Notes: generated from the sequence alone by a model not told the origin. A stretch of DNA of 8,062 bases from Planctomycetota bacterium (GCA_029977045.1 JAPOLP010000228.1:1-8062); one strand, 5' to 3'; shown: positions 1-7,342, numbered from the stretch's first letter. Made by a program: numbers and translations.

Positions 1-2940
1 CAGGATGCCGCTGTTGGCTCCAGTTGTCAGCCGGTAATCGAGACTCAGTTCAAAGTCGGTGAATTCGCGGGCCGTGAACAGGCTCCCGTGGTCCGGCAGG
101 TCTGAGGTCGAGAGTACGCCGTTCGCATCCAGTTGCCAGCCCCCGTCGAAGCCCGGCACGGTGCGGTTCGCCTGATGGCAACGCCAGTCATCCCAATCGT
201 CCGGAGTGCTGAGGGCCACGGTGACGTCAGAGACTGGCGTCACCTCAGTCACTGTCGGCGCGGGGGTCGAGTTGCCTGCTGAATCGCCTGTTGGTTTGGC
301 ATTGGCTGCAACGTCACGGATTTTGATGTTCCGCAACGCGACCGAGCCGCCTTCAAACTTGAAGGCAATACGTCCGGCGACGGCCTCGACGCCTGAGAGA
401 TCATTGACGATCTGCCCGTTGATCCGGGCGATGATCGTGTCGCCGTCACACGTGACCCGGGCCGTGTTCCAGTCACCAGTTGGCTTCAGGAAAGGAAGAG
501 CTGTGGCGTCCCAGCTTTCGAAATCGGGTTCTGTGCGGGACGGTTCGCGCCCCGTCACGGTGGTTCCCATTGCCCGTAGGGAGCCATGCCGCACGGGCAG
601 ATGAATACCGCGGAGGTTCAGCGCAATCCGGTCGCCTCGTTCGGTGACGGCCGTCCGTCCCCGTGGCGGAATGCGTTCCAGCCACGGTTCCAGGCCTTCC
701 AAAGGCAGCTCGTGCGGACCACGCGTCCGCACCATGACGCCGAACGCCCGGGTGTATGACGATGTCTCCCGAAACTCAAAGGACAGATCGAAATCCTCAT
801 AATCCGCGACCGTCTGCAGATAGCAGTTGTCGTGATCACCACCGTCGGCGATCAGCGTTTGTTCCGCAGCATCGACCGTCCAGACGTCGTTCGCGGTGGA
901 CCAGGTCAGATCTGTCGTCGCGTACTCCCAGCCGCTCAGGTCACGGCCGTTAAACAGCTGCACGGGGATGTCAGACAACTGGGCGGCGACCGCAACGGCC
1001 GTCGCGTCACCGGGAGCCGATGCGGCAGAGTCCTGCGCTGACGGTGACTGGCCGTCTGCACCACGGGTTGCAGTCGTCTCCGCAAGCTGCGGCTGAGGAT
1101 CGCTGCCCGGGAAGGCGAAGAATGCGATCAGAACAATGCCGAGCAACAGGCTGCCGCCGATGATCATGGCTGTCTGATTGCCGGCACGGCGACGGCGTCC
1201 AGAGGTGCGGCGCGATGCTGACCGAAGCGGCACAGCGTCAGCCGTGTCCTCTGCGTCGTAATCGACGGCAAACTCTCCGTCTTCGATGGCCGTCGCTTTC
1301 GCACGTCGTTGCTCTTCGCGCTTCTGCAGCCGTTCGTGCAGTTTCTGAGCTGTTGCGTCGTCGGGTTTGAGCTGCAGGTAGCGGTCGACCTGGCTGAGCA
1401 GGCCGTCGTAGCTGCGTGTTTTGATCGCTTCCTGAATCACCGCGCCCAGTTGCTTTGCTTCGTCGGACCTTGCCGCGACGTCAGCGGCCAGTGTGGTCAC
1501 GTCATCTGTTCGCAGCGGCTCCGGAATCTGGCCGAGGTATTTCTGAGCGGCGGCAAACTTTCCCTGGCTCAGTTGCTCGCGCGCGGCCGCGGCGAGTTGT
1601 TCGCATTGCTGCTGCAACGTGTCCAGCTCAGCGCTTAGTTTTTCGTGAGTCTCAGTCGCCCACTCGCGCGATGCGGCCAGCGCCGGGCGCTCTGCATCCA
1701 GTAGCGGTTCCAGCCGGGCCAGTACGTCCGCGTGACGATACGCGGCACGCAGCGAGCTGACTTCGCTGCGCAGCGAGTCGGCCTCGGCCAGTTGTTCGTG
1801 CAGTCGCTCATGCACGTCGAAGCCGCAGCTTCCACAGAAGCGGTCCCAGACGGCGGATGGCTCGGAGCAGCCCGGACAAGGCGCCAGCAGCGATCCGCCG
1901 CAACCTTTACAGAATTTCCGCGACGTCTCGTTGATCACGCCGCACGACGGGCACTGGCCGTCCGCCAGAGCGAGCGGGTCGGCGGCTTCACTCTGCGGTG
2001 TCAGCGCGGACGAGAGTGCCCGCCCTAACTCGCGAATCGTTGCGAACCGGTCAGCCGGGCTGGTCTTGAGTGCTCGCAGCACGACGTCACGCACCGCTTC
2101 GGGCAGCAGGCTGCCGTCGATGACTCGCGGCAGTTCGCCGGTCGCGAGCTGGTAGAACGTCGCGGCGAGGCTCCATTGATCGCTGAGTGCATCGGCCTGC
2201 GACGCATCGCGCCGCTGCTCGGGCGGCATGAAATCCAGCGTGCCGAGCACCGTGCCGGCCTGCGTGTGCGTTGATTGTTCGACTGTCTCAAGCCGCGCGA
2301 GCCCGAAGTCCGTCAGCTTGGGCACGCCATTCGACGTCAGTAGCACGTTGGCCGGCTTGATGTCGCGATGCACGATCCCGCGGTCGTGCGCTGCCTGCAG
2401 TGCATCACACAACTGAGTCGTCAGGTCGATCGCTTCCGTCAGTTCCAGCGGCCCGGCTTCCAGTCGCTCGGCGAGGCTCTGGCCATCGACCAGTTCCATG
2501 ACGATGAACGGGCCATCGGCGTCCTGACCGAAGTCGTAAATCTGGACGATGTTGAAGTGGTTCAGTGCGGCGACGGATTTGGCTTCGGTCAGGAATCGGC
2601 GATAGGCCTGCTGGCTGCGGCCGTATTCGCCGAGTAGCCGCTTGATGGCGACGCGACGCTCCAGTCTTCGGTCGCGCGCCTGCAGGACTTCGCCCATCCC
2701 GCCGCGGCCGAGCGTGCCGGCGATCTCGTAGCGTTTCGCCAGATCGACGATCTCGCCGATGTCTTCGACGGCGTCGTCAAACCCGCCAAGGTCCGAGATC
2801 GATCCGGCGATATCCGCATTCGTCGCCAAGTCTCCCAAGCTGGCCGCAGGCCGCGGCGCACGCTGACTTGCCGGCGGCAGATCGCCAGCACGAGTCATGT
2901 CGTTTCCCAGGCTCTCAGGCTGTTCCGCCGGATTGGCCAT
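1..2940 (-). CDS. Transmembrane Ser/Thr protein kinase with double zinc ribbon and tandem DUF1080 domains (3' end outside window)
   Basis: The minus-strand frame from ATG 2940 is open for 980 codons to the left edge, so the C-terminus is missing. Residues 71-312 are a complete Hanks-type kinase: glycine loop LGRGGMGEV (77-85), VAIK with Lys100, helix-C Glu119, HRDIKPAN with Asp193, DFG 211-213 and PPE 239-241. The activation segment (about 214-238) has several Thr residues, the likely autophosphorylation sites. Four CxxC pairs at 330/333, 344/347, 355/358 and 369/372 form a double zinc ribbon. A helical, probably coiled-coil region (375-545) follows. RRRR (582-585) precedes one membrane helix at 591-610, which predicts a cytosolic kinase and an external C-terminus. 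Residues 658-876 match DUF1080 (start VQLFNGRDLSGW, end with RNIKIRD), and a second copy starts near 914. Known: Hanks kinases phosphorylate Ser/Thr, and DUF1080 is a LamG-like fold. Inferred: carbohydrate sensing. The start is supported only by a weak AGAGAG; Met15 (2898) is an alternative. The gene is divergent from the SPFH gene. Confidence 0.92.
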   Translation of the reverse strand, partial: MANPAEQPESLGNDMTRAGDLPPASQRAPRPAASLGDLATNADIAGSISDLGGFDDAVEDIGEIVDLAKRYEIAGTLGRGGMGEVLQARDRRLERRVAIKRLLGEYGRSQQAYRRFLTEAKSVAALNHFNIVQIYDFGQDADGPFIVMELVDGQSLAERLEAGPLELTEAIDLTTQLCDALQAAHDRGIVHRDIKPANVLLTSNGVPKLTDFGLARLETVEQSTHTQAGTVLGTLDFMPPEQRRDASQADALSDQWSLAATFYQLATGELPRVIDGSLLPEAVRDVVLRALKTSPADRFATIRELGRALSSALTPQSEAADPLALADGQCPSCGVINETSRKFCKGCGGSLLAPCPGCSEPSAVWDRFCGSCGFDVHERLHEQLAEADSLRSEVSSLRAAYRHADVLARLEPLLDAERPALAASREWATETHEKLSAELDTLQQQCEQLAAAAREQLSQGKFAAAQKYLGQIPEPLRTDDVTTLAADVAARSDEAKQLGAVIQEAIKTRSYDGLLSQVDRYLQLKPDDATAQKLHERLQKREEQRRAKATAIEDGEFAVDYDAEDTADAVPLRSASRRTSGRRRRAGNQTAMIIGGSLLLGIVLIAFFAFPGSDPQPQLAETTATRGADGQSPSAQDSAASAPGDATAVAVAAQLSDIPVQLFNGRDLSGWEYATTDLTWSTANDVWTVDAAEQTLIADGGDHDNCYLQTVADYEDFDLSFEFRETSSYTRAFGVMVRTRGPHELPLEGLEPWLERIPPRGRTAVTERGDRIALNLRGIHLPVRHGSLRAMGTTVTGREPSRTEPDFESWDATALPFLKPTGDWNTARVTCDGDTIIARINGQIVNDLSGVEAVAGRIAFKFEGGSVALRNIKIRDVAANAKPTGDSAGNSTPAPTVTEVTPVSDVTVALSTPDDWDDWRCHQANRTVPGFDGGWQLDANGVLSTSDLPDHGSLFTAREFTDFELSLDYRLTTGANSGIL

Positions 2941-2958
2941 CGGGGTTCTCTCTGGACG

Positions 2959-2976
2959 GCGACGATTTGTCGTCGC
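2959..2976. other. Hairpin with flanking T-run just upstream of the kinase start
   Basis: GCGACGA (2959-2965) pairs perfectly with TCGTCGC (2970-2976) across a 4-base TTTG loop, and TTTT follows at 2977-2980. Read on the plus strand this is the shape of a short intrinsic terminator, but no plus-strand gene ends here. Read on the minus strand it lies in the kinase mRNA leader, starting 18 bases before the ATG. It might block transcription running toward the SPFH gene, or affect translation of the kinase. The structure is seen directly; the function is unknown. Confidence 0.4.
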
Positions 2977-3157
2977 TTTTGCTTCTTTCCTGTTTGCTGA
3001 TGCCTGCGGCGGCACGACGGGCCGGGAATTGTTGACTGCAGCGGCTGATCAGGCCAGCGACTGGGGAACAGCGCGGCATACGAATGGCGAGGGTTTTGTC
3101 CGGCGAAGTTTTTGTTTAAGAAACAGAGTAATGACTCACGTGGCGGGAAGCTCTGTC

Positions 3158-3162
3158 GAGGA
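3158..3162 (+). promoter_or_regulatory. Ribosome binding site of the SPFH gene
   Basis: GAGGA lies 5 bases upstream of ATG 3168 and supports that start codon. It is the best Shine-Dalgarno match close to this reading frame. Confidence 0.6.
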
Positions 3163-3167
3163 CACAC

Positions 3168-5261
3168 ATGGCTGACATCGAAAATCTCAGGTGGGCTGCA
3201 GAGCCGAATGACTTCGCCGTGCGGCTGATCATTCCAGACCTGAATGGCATCTTCAAACTCGGGGCGGTTGATCTGCCCAAGCAGCGAATGCTGGTGGTGG
3301 AAGCCGGGACGCGAGCGTTTGTAGTTGACGAAGGCTGCGTCATCGGAGAAGTGCCGCCGGGAAGTTACCTGCTGCAGACGTTCCTCGAGCGGCTGCAGTT
3401 CTGGCGTGAGCGGCAGGTCACGGTCGTTCTGGCCCGGCAGGAAGACGTGGCGATCTCCATCGCGCTGCAGGTTCCAACGGCCGAGTACCTGACGGTCAAC
3501 GCCAAAGTTCGCCTGACCGTCCAGATTGAAGACGTCGGCGCGTTTCTGGAGAACCTGCTCGGTGCGCAGGAGCGGCTGCTGATCAATCATGTGGATGGGG
3601 CACCGTACCGGTCCCTCGTGCGTCTGGCCGGGCCGCTGGTGAGGCAGGCTTTGTGGGGTGCCATGCGCAGCCGCTCGATCAGCGAACTGATGGCTCCGGA
3701 TGTCCAGCAGCAACTCTCGACGACCGTCTCGGAAACAGTTTGTGAATCGCTGAAGCGCTACGGACTGCGGTTTGTCGAAGTGCAGATGCTGATGCTGGAA
3801 CAGGAGCAGCACGGCGAACTGGCTGAACGGGCCAGCGAACGCTGGATCGAAGACGAGGAGAAACGGCTCAAGATCCTGCGGCTGCAGACAGAATCGCAAC
3901 TGGCCGCCGACGAGACCGACAAGCGGCTCGCCCGCAATGCCGTCCGCCGTGACCTGATGGCGGCGCTCAACGCCGGAAAGATGGACACCGTCAACAGTGA
4001 AGAAGAGCTGCGGCAGTTCGCTCTCGACATCGACCGGCAGAAGCTGCTCCGCAAGGACGAACGCGAGCAGTTCGTCGCCGAGTACCTGAAGAACCGCAGG
4101 AATCGCGAGCAAACGCTCAAGCTGCTGCAGATCGAGCAGCGGCTGGAGATCGAAGCTGCTCGCGAAGACCTGGACTTTGCCGTTCGGACGCTGGCACTAG
4201 AACACGAGATCGAGATCTCAAAGCTGGCACACTCAAAGCGGAACCAGGAATGGCAGCAGCGACTGCAACTGGACCGCGACAGGCTGCAGTTCGCGCGCGA
4301 CGAGCGGTTGAAGGCGAATGAGTTCAAGCGGGACGAAGTTCGCCGCGATGCCGCTTTGCGTCGCACTGAAGACGTCGAAAAAATGCTCAACCGGCAGCGG
4401 CTGGAAGAGATTGCCAACGAGGTCGAGGTCGCGCGGCGCGAACGCAAAAACCGCGTCTCCATGCTGGAGATCGAACTCAAGGCGCACCTGGAAGAGCAGA
4501 ACCTGGAACTCACGAAACGCCGCAAGGCGTGGGAACTCGATCACAAGAATCAGACGGCTGACAGTCAGATCGAGCGGATGCGTCGTGTTCAGGAAATGAA
4601 CATCGACTTCGAGCAGCGTCGCAAGCAGAACGACCTCGACCTGGAACTTCTGCGAGACGACCGGTCGCACGCGCGCGAACTGGATCGTCTGCGGCTGATG
4701 GGCGAACTTGGCACGGAGGCTCTGATCGCGACAGCAGATTCCGACAACGCCGCCGCTCTGGCAGACATGAAGAAGCAGGAGTTCCTGACGCAATCAAGGA
4801 TCGAAACCGCTGAAGCACTGAACGCCGAACGCCTGCGTCTTTACGAGAAACTCAACGATACCGAGCGTGAGAAAGCGGACGCGATTGCTGCTGCGTATCA
4901 GCGAGCAATGCACTCGCAGCAGGAGCTGGCATCCGATGTCAGTCATGCGAAACGACCGACCGTCGTCGCTGGCGGGCTGGGCGGAGTCGTTGCGGTACCT
5001 GGTGCCGGTTCCGTTTCTGCCGATGCCGCAGCCAGTGGTTCGCCCCCGCCGATTCCTGAATCGCCGATCTGGTATATCGCGATCGGTGGCCAGCAGTCAG
5101 GGCCGCTGACCGCCACTCAGGTTCGCAGTCAGATTGCCACCGGAGCTGTCACTCGCGACACGCTGGCCTGGAACTCCAGCATGAGCGGCTGGCAGCCGAT
5201 GGGACAACTGGGCGACTGGGCCAACGCCTTCGGTCCGAGCCAGCAGCCGCCACCGCTGTAA
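3168..5261 (+). CDS. SPFH/band-7-like protein with long coiled coil and C-terminal GYF_2 domain
   Basis: This 697-residue protein has no signal peptide and no membrane helix, so it is predicted to be cytosolic or peripheral to the membrane. Residues about 39-210 have the band-7/SPFH pattern: a beta-rich start (KQRMLVVEAGTRAFVVDEG), an alternating-strand segment near 105-120 (YLTVNAKVRLTVQIED), then helices ending in YGLRFVEVQML (198-208). Residues about 211-590 are a highly charged helix rich in Glu, Arg, Leu and Gln, almost certainly a coiled coil. A Gly/Ala/Pro linker (598-632) leads to a GYF_2 (DUF4339) domain at 634-685, with WY at 635-636, GP at 645-646, Trp668 and Trp675. Known: SPFH proteins oligomerise into membrane-associated scaffolds, and eukaryotic GYF domains bind proline-rich peptides. 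Inferred: a scaffold partner for the FHA protein encoded 147 bases downstream. It resembles the YdjI-like SPFH class, but with GYF_2 in place of a C-terminal zinc ribbon. The SPFH assignment is by pattern only. Confidence 0.9.
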   Translation: MADIENLRWAAEPNDFAVRLIIPDLNGIFKLGAVDLPKQRMLVVEAGTRAFVVDEGCVIGEVPPGSYLLQTFLERLQFWRERQVTVVLARQEDVAISIALQVPTAEYLTVNAKVRLTVQIEDVGAFLENLLGAQERLLINHVDGAPYRSLVRLAGPLVRQALWGAMRSRSISELMAPDVQQQLSTTVSETVCESLKRYGLRFVEVQMLMLEQEQHGELAERASERWIEDEEKRLKILRLQTESQLAADETDKRLARNAVRRDLMAALNAGKMDTVNSEEELRQFALDIDRQKLLRKDEREQFVAEYLKNRRNREQTLKLLQIEQRLEIEAAREDLDFAVRTLALEHEIEISKLAHSKRNQEWQQRLQLDRDRLQFARDERLKANEFKRDEVRRDAALRRTEDVEKMLNRQRLEEIANEVEVARRERKNRVSMLEIELKAHLEEQNLELTKRRKAWELDHKNQTADSQIERMRRVQEMNIDFEQRRKQNDLDLELLRDDRSHARELDRLRLMGELGTEALIATADSDNAAALADMKKQEFLTQSRIETAEALNAERLRLYEKLNDTEREKADAIAAAYQRAMHSQQELASDVSHAKRPTVVAGGLGGVVAVPGAGSVSADAAASGSPPPIPESPIWYIAIGGQQSGPLTATQVRSQIATGAVTRDTLAWNSSMSGWQPMGQLGDWANAFGPSQQPPPL

Positions 5262-5295
5262 CACAAACGCGTGAGACTTATCGCCGAGTTGGGGA

Positions 5296-5318
5296 CCTGC
5301 CACTGGTTCGCTGGCAGG
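5296..5318 (+). other. Hairpin between the SPFH and FHA genes
   Basis: CCTGCCA (5296-5302) and TGGCAGG (5312-5318) form a perfect 7-bp GC-rich stem around a 9-base loop, 34 bases after the SPFH stop codon. No T-run follows, so it is not a classic intrinsic terminator. It could stabilise the upstream mRNA or partly attenuate transcription into the FHA gene. Function unknown. Confidence 0.3.
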
Positions 5319-5397
5319 CCGCATTAAGCACCAGTCTTCGAGCGAAGTGACAGAAGGAAACGGCCAACGGAAAAGCGACGACGAATTGTCGCACTCC

Positions 5398-5403
5398 AAA
5401 GGA
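5398..5403 (+). promoter_or_regulatory. Ribosome binding site of the FHA gene
   Basis: AAAGGA lies 5 bases upstream of ATG 5409, a good Shine-Dalgarno match at good spacing. It fixes the start of the FHA gene. Confidence 0.65.
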
Positions 5404-5408
5404 ATCGC

Positions 5409-7295
5409 ATGGATCTCAATCTGCTGTGCGACGAGATTCGCAAACATCTCACCGGTACAGAAACGGACGACGAGATCCGACGAATCGTCGACGCCGCTGG
5501 ACTGCCGCCGATTGTCGCCGAGCAGGCCGTTAATGTGCTGACCGCCGCAGGTGTTGATCCGGATCGTTCTCCGCCGGCAAACGCCGTAAAGCTGGCCGTG
5601 CCCGGTGGTGATCGACTTGTGGCACTCGCCGATTCCATTCGGCCATTGCTGTCGGGCAACGAATCAGCAACGCAGATCGAAGCATTGCTCCAGGCGGCTG
5701 GCTTCGCGGCGGAACTGATTGGTCCCACGACCGAACAACTTCTGGCGGAGCGGACTGCTCCAGAACATCCGCCGGTTCCGACAGCAGCCCCGGACATGCC
5801 GCCTCCGGTTCCGGACGCATCGCAAACGATTCAGCCGCCTCCGATGGGGCACGCCCCAGCTCCGTCCAATCCGGCAGCCGAGCCACCAGCACTTGCTACG
5901 CGAGAGTCGGTCGAGCCGGAACCGAACGAGCAGCCGCCTCGCCTTCTGGTGCACTGGGGAGTGGCTCCTGAAATCGGGCACGTCGTGCGACCGCAATTCC
6001 TGATTGCCGTATCGAGTGCCTACGCTCAACCGCGAGTGCATGTGCAGATCGACCCGGCTCTCGATCACGATCCTGAGCAGATACCCGATACGGCTCGTCA
6101 CGAAGACGACGGGCTGTGGGGCTTTCATGTGCCGTTCGCACTGACCACCAACCATCTGGACTGTCGACCGGGGCAGTATCTGGTTGATGTGGCCGTGACG
6201 TTTCCGACACCGCGAGCCAGCGGACTTCCTCGCTGCTTTCGCACGACCATCCGCCTGTCGATCCGCAGATCCGACGGCGAACCGACGCTGGAAATTTCCG
6301 GAGATGGTCAGTCCGTCGTGAATCTGAACGGGCAGGATCTGCGGCGTTTCGGACGCGTCATCCTGAAAGGGGACGACACCGGCATCATCAATATCCAGAG
6401 CGGTCTGGAAACTGACTCCGCACCCGCCCAGGAAGTCACGCACGAATACGCGCTGCACGTCGACGCGGAACGTGAGCGGTTGATGCCGCGCGTGTGCGAA
6501 GGCACCAGCCGCTTGCGAGCAGACGCGTTGACGCTGGTCTGTCCGGATGGCCGCCGCATCCTGCTGCTGGCTCGCCGCTACCTGCAACTGGGCCGCAACC
6601 GCGAGAACGACATCGTCACGCGATTCCTGCCTCGATCAGAATCCAACGACGAGCATTCGCGCCGCCTGTCGCGTACACACGCGTCGTTGTCGCTGACTGA
6701 TCGCGGCCTGCTGGTCAGTGACAAATCGACGACGGGTATCTCTGTTGCCGGAGAGCCCGTCACGGAAAGCACGTTGATCGATCCCTGCAACGTCGACGAA
6801 TCGTTCGAGCTGGAACTGGGCATCTCGCTGGACGTCGAGCGTCCGTTTTCACTGGAAGTTCGTCTGTTGGGCCGCCATACGCAACCGCCGAACATCAGGC
6901 TGCTGGATGGTTGGGAACAGCTGATGGCTGACGCTCTGGGCGAGCCTGTTCCGCGGCAGTGGCAGACTGCTGTCGCCGCCGGCATTGATGGCCTGCGTCT
7001 GCGTCGTCGGGACTCTCTACGCGACACCGAAGAGTACGTCGCCGTGTTGCGTCAGGCCTGGATCGGCAGTTCATCCACCAGCCACGCAATCTGTCTTCCC
7101 GGGGCCGCTACAGGAACTCACGGTCGCATCCTGCATGCAGCCGAGTCTTTCTGGCTGGAAGGGTTCGGGATGGAAATCAGCGTCGATGGGACGCCAGTTG
7201 CACCAGGAGAGCTAGTCCCGCTGTCAGAAGGAATGACCTTCAGCGTTGGAGAGACCACGTTATCTGTCGAGGCGTCAGGACAATCAGATCTCTAG
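5409..7295 (+). CDS. FHA-domain protein with duplicated N-terminal helical module and a second, degenerate FHA-like domain
   Basis: This is a 628-residue soluble protein without signal peptide or membrane helix. Two gapless helical repeats fill residues 5-46 and 72-113. A proline-rich linker spans about 118-178 and includes QPPPMGHA (142-149). Residues 178-287 and 291-330 are beta-rich and not recognised. An FHA domain lies at about 382-484: LGRNREND (394-401) with the Gly395-Arg396 pair, SRTH (421-424), then DKSTTG (438-443), where the usual Asn of the NG pair is Thr. A longer than usual loop (404-420) separates the GR and SxxH motifs. Residues 546-621 look like a second FHA fold with the binding residues largely lost. 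Known: FHA domains bind phosphothreonine peptides. Inferred: it reads phosphorylation by the divergent kinase, possibly on the SPFH scaffold. It follows the SPFH gene on the same strand after 147 bases and may be co-transcribed. Confidence 0.9.
   Translation: MDLNLLCDEIRKHLTGTETDDEIRRIVDAAGLPPIVAEQAVNVLTAAGVDPDRSPPANAVKLAVPGGDRLVALADSIRPLLSGNESATQIEALLQAAGFAAELIGPTTEQLLAERTAPEHPPVPTAAPDMPPPVPDASQTIQPPPMGHAPAPSNPAAEPPALATRESVEPEPNEQPPRLLVHWGVAPEIGHVVRPQFLIAVSSAYAQPRVHVQIDPALDHDPEQIPDTARHEDDGLWGFHVPFALTTNHLDCRPGQYLVDVAVTFPTPRASGLPRCFRTTIRLSIRRSDGEPTLEISGDGQSVVNLNGQDLRRFGRVILKGDDTGIINIQSGLETDSAPAQEVTHEYALHVDAERERLMPRVCEGTSRLRADALTLVCPDGRRILLLARRYLQLGRNRENDIVTRFLPRSESNDEHSRRLSRTHASLSLTDRGLLVSDKSTTGISVAGEPVTESTLIDPCNVDESFELELGISLDVERPFSLEVRLLGRHTQPPNIRLLDGWEQLMADALGEPVPRQWQTAVAAGIDGLRLRRRDSLRDTEEYVAVLRQAWIGSSSTSHAICLPGAATGTHGRILHAAESFWLEGFGMEISVDGTPVAPGELVPLSEGMTFSVGETTLSVEASGQSDL
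5421..5546 (+). repeat. Helical module copy A in the FHA protein
   Basis: Residues 5-46 of the FHA protein align without gaps to residues 72-113, always 67 residues apart. Shared positions include Asp8, Ile10, Arg11, Leu14, Gly16, Glu18, Ile23 and Ala29-Ala30-Gly31. Two or three short helices are likely. Divergence at the protein level indicates an old internal duplication. Function unknown. Confidence 0.65.
5622..5747 (+). repeat. Helical module copy B in the FHA protein
   Basis: Residues 72-113 are the second copy of the module, with the matching positions Asp75, Ile77, Arg78, Leu81, Gly83, Glu85, Ile90 and Ala96-Ala97-Gly98. It is followed directly by the proline-rich linker. Confidence 0.65.
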
Positions 7296-7342
7296 AACCA
7301 TCGCAAGGAGTAGAGACGCTTCCGACTGCTACATGCCGGCAA

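Larger units (their letters stand above)
2941..3167. promoter_or_regulatory. Divergent intergenic region between kinase and SPFH gene
   Basis: These 227 bases separate the start codons of two divergent genes and must contain or overlap the promoters of both, unless transcription starts inside a gene. No good sigma-70 pair was found. TTGACT at 3032-3037 looks like a -35 box, but the -10 position after a normal spacer is GC-rich. The most AT-rich part is about 3094-3134 and contains the small inverted repeat TGTTT-aag-AAACA (3113-3125), a possible operator or part of the SPFH promoter. Sharing this region would allow the two transcription units to be co-regulated; that is an inference. Confidence 0.45.

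Noticed and set aside
206..604. Plus-strand 132-residue frame opposite the kinase C-terminal part
   Set aside because: It lies antisense to the DUF1080 domains, which give a coherent protein in the minus frame; no supporting motif.
1309..1638. Plus-strand 109-residue hydrophobic frame
   Set aside because: It is the complement of the helical region of the kinase, where Gln/Glu-rich codons read back as Leu/Phe-rich ones. It is not a membrane protein gene.
3032..3037. TTGACT as a sigma-70 -35 box
   Set aside because: The sequence 17 bases further on (CAGCGA) does not resemble a -10 box, so a promoter cannot be supported.
2895..4112. 405-residue minus-strand open frame opposite the SPFH gene start
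   Set aside because: It runs antisense through a well-supported coding region and both intergenic sides, has no recognisable domain, and fits the usual long antisense frames of GC-rich genes.
3758..4525. 255-residue minus-strand frame, extremely rich in Ser, Arg and Cys
   Set aside because: It is the antisense of the Glu/Arg/Leu-rich coiled coil. The low-complexity composition is what such a shadow produces.
5664..6587. 307-residue minus-strand frame opposite the FHA gene
   Set aside because: Arg/Gln-rich composition, no domain, and complete overlap with the FHA protein frame, which has clear motifs.
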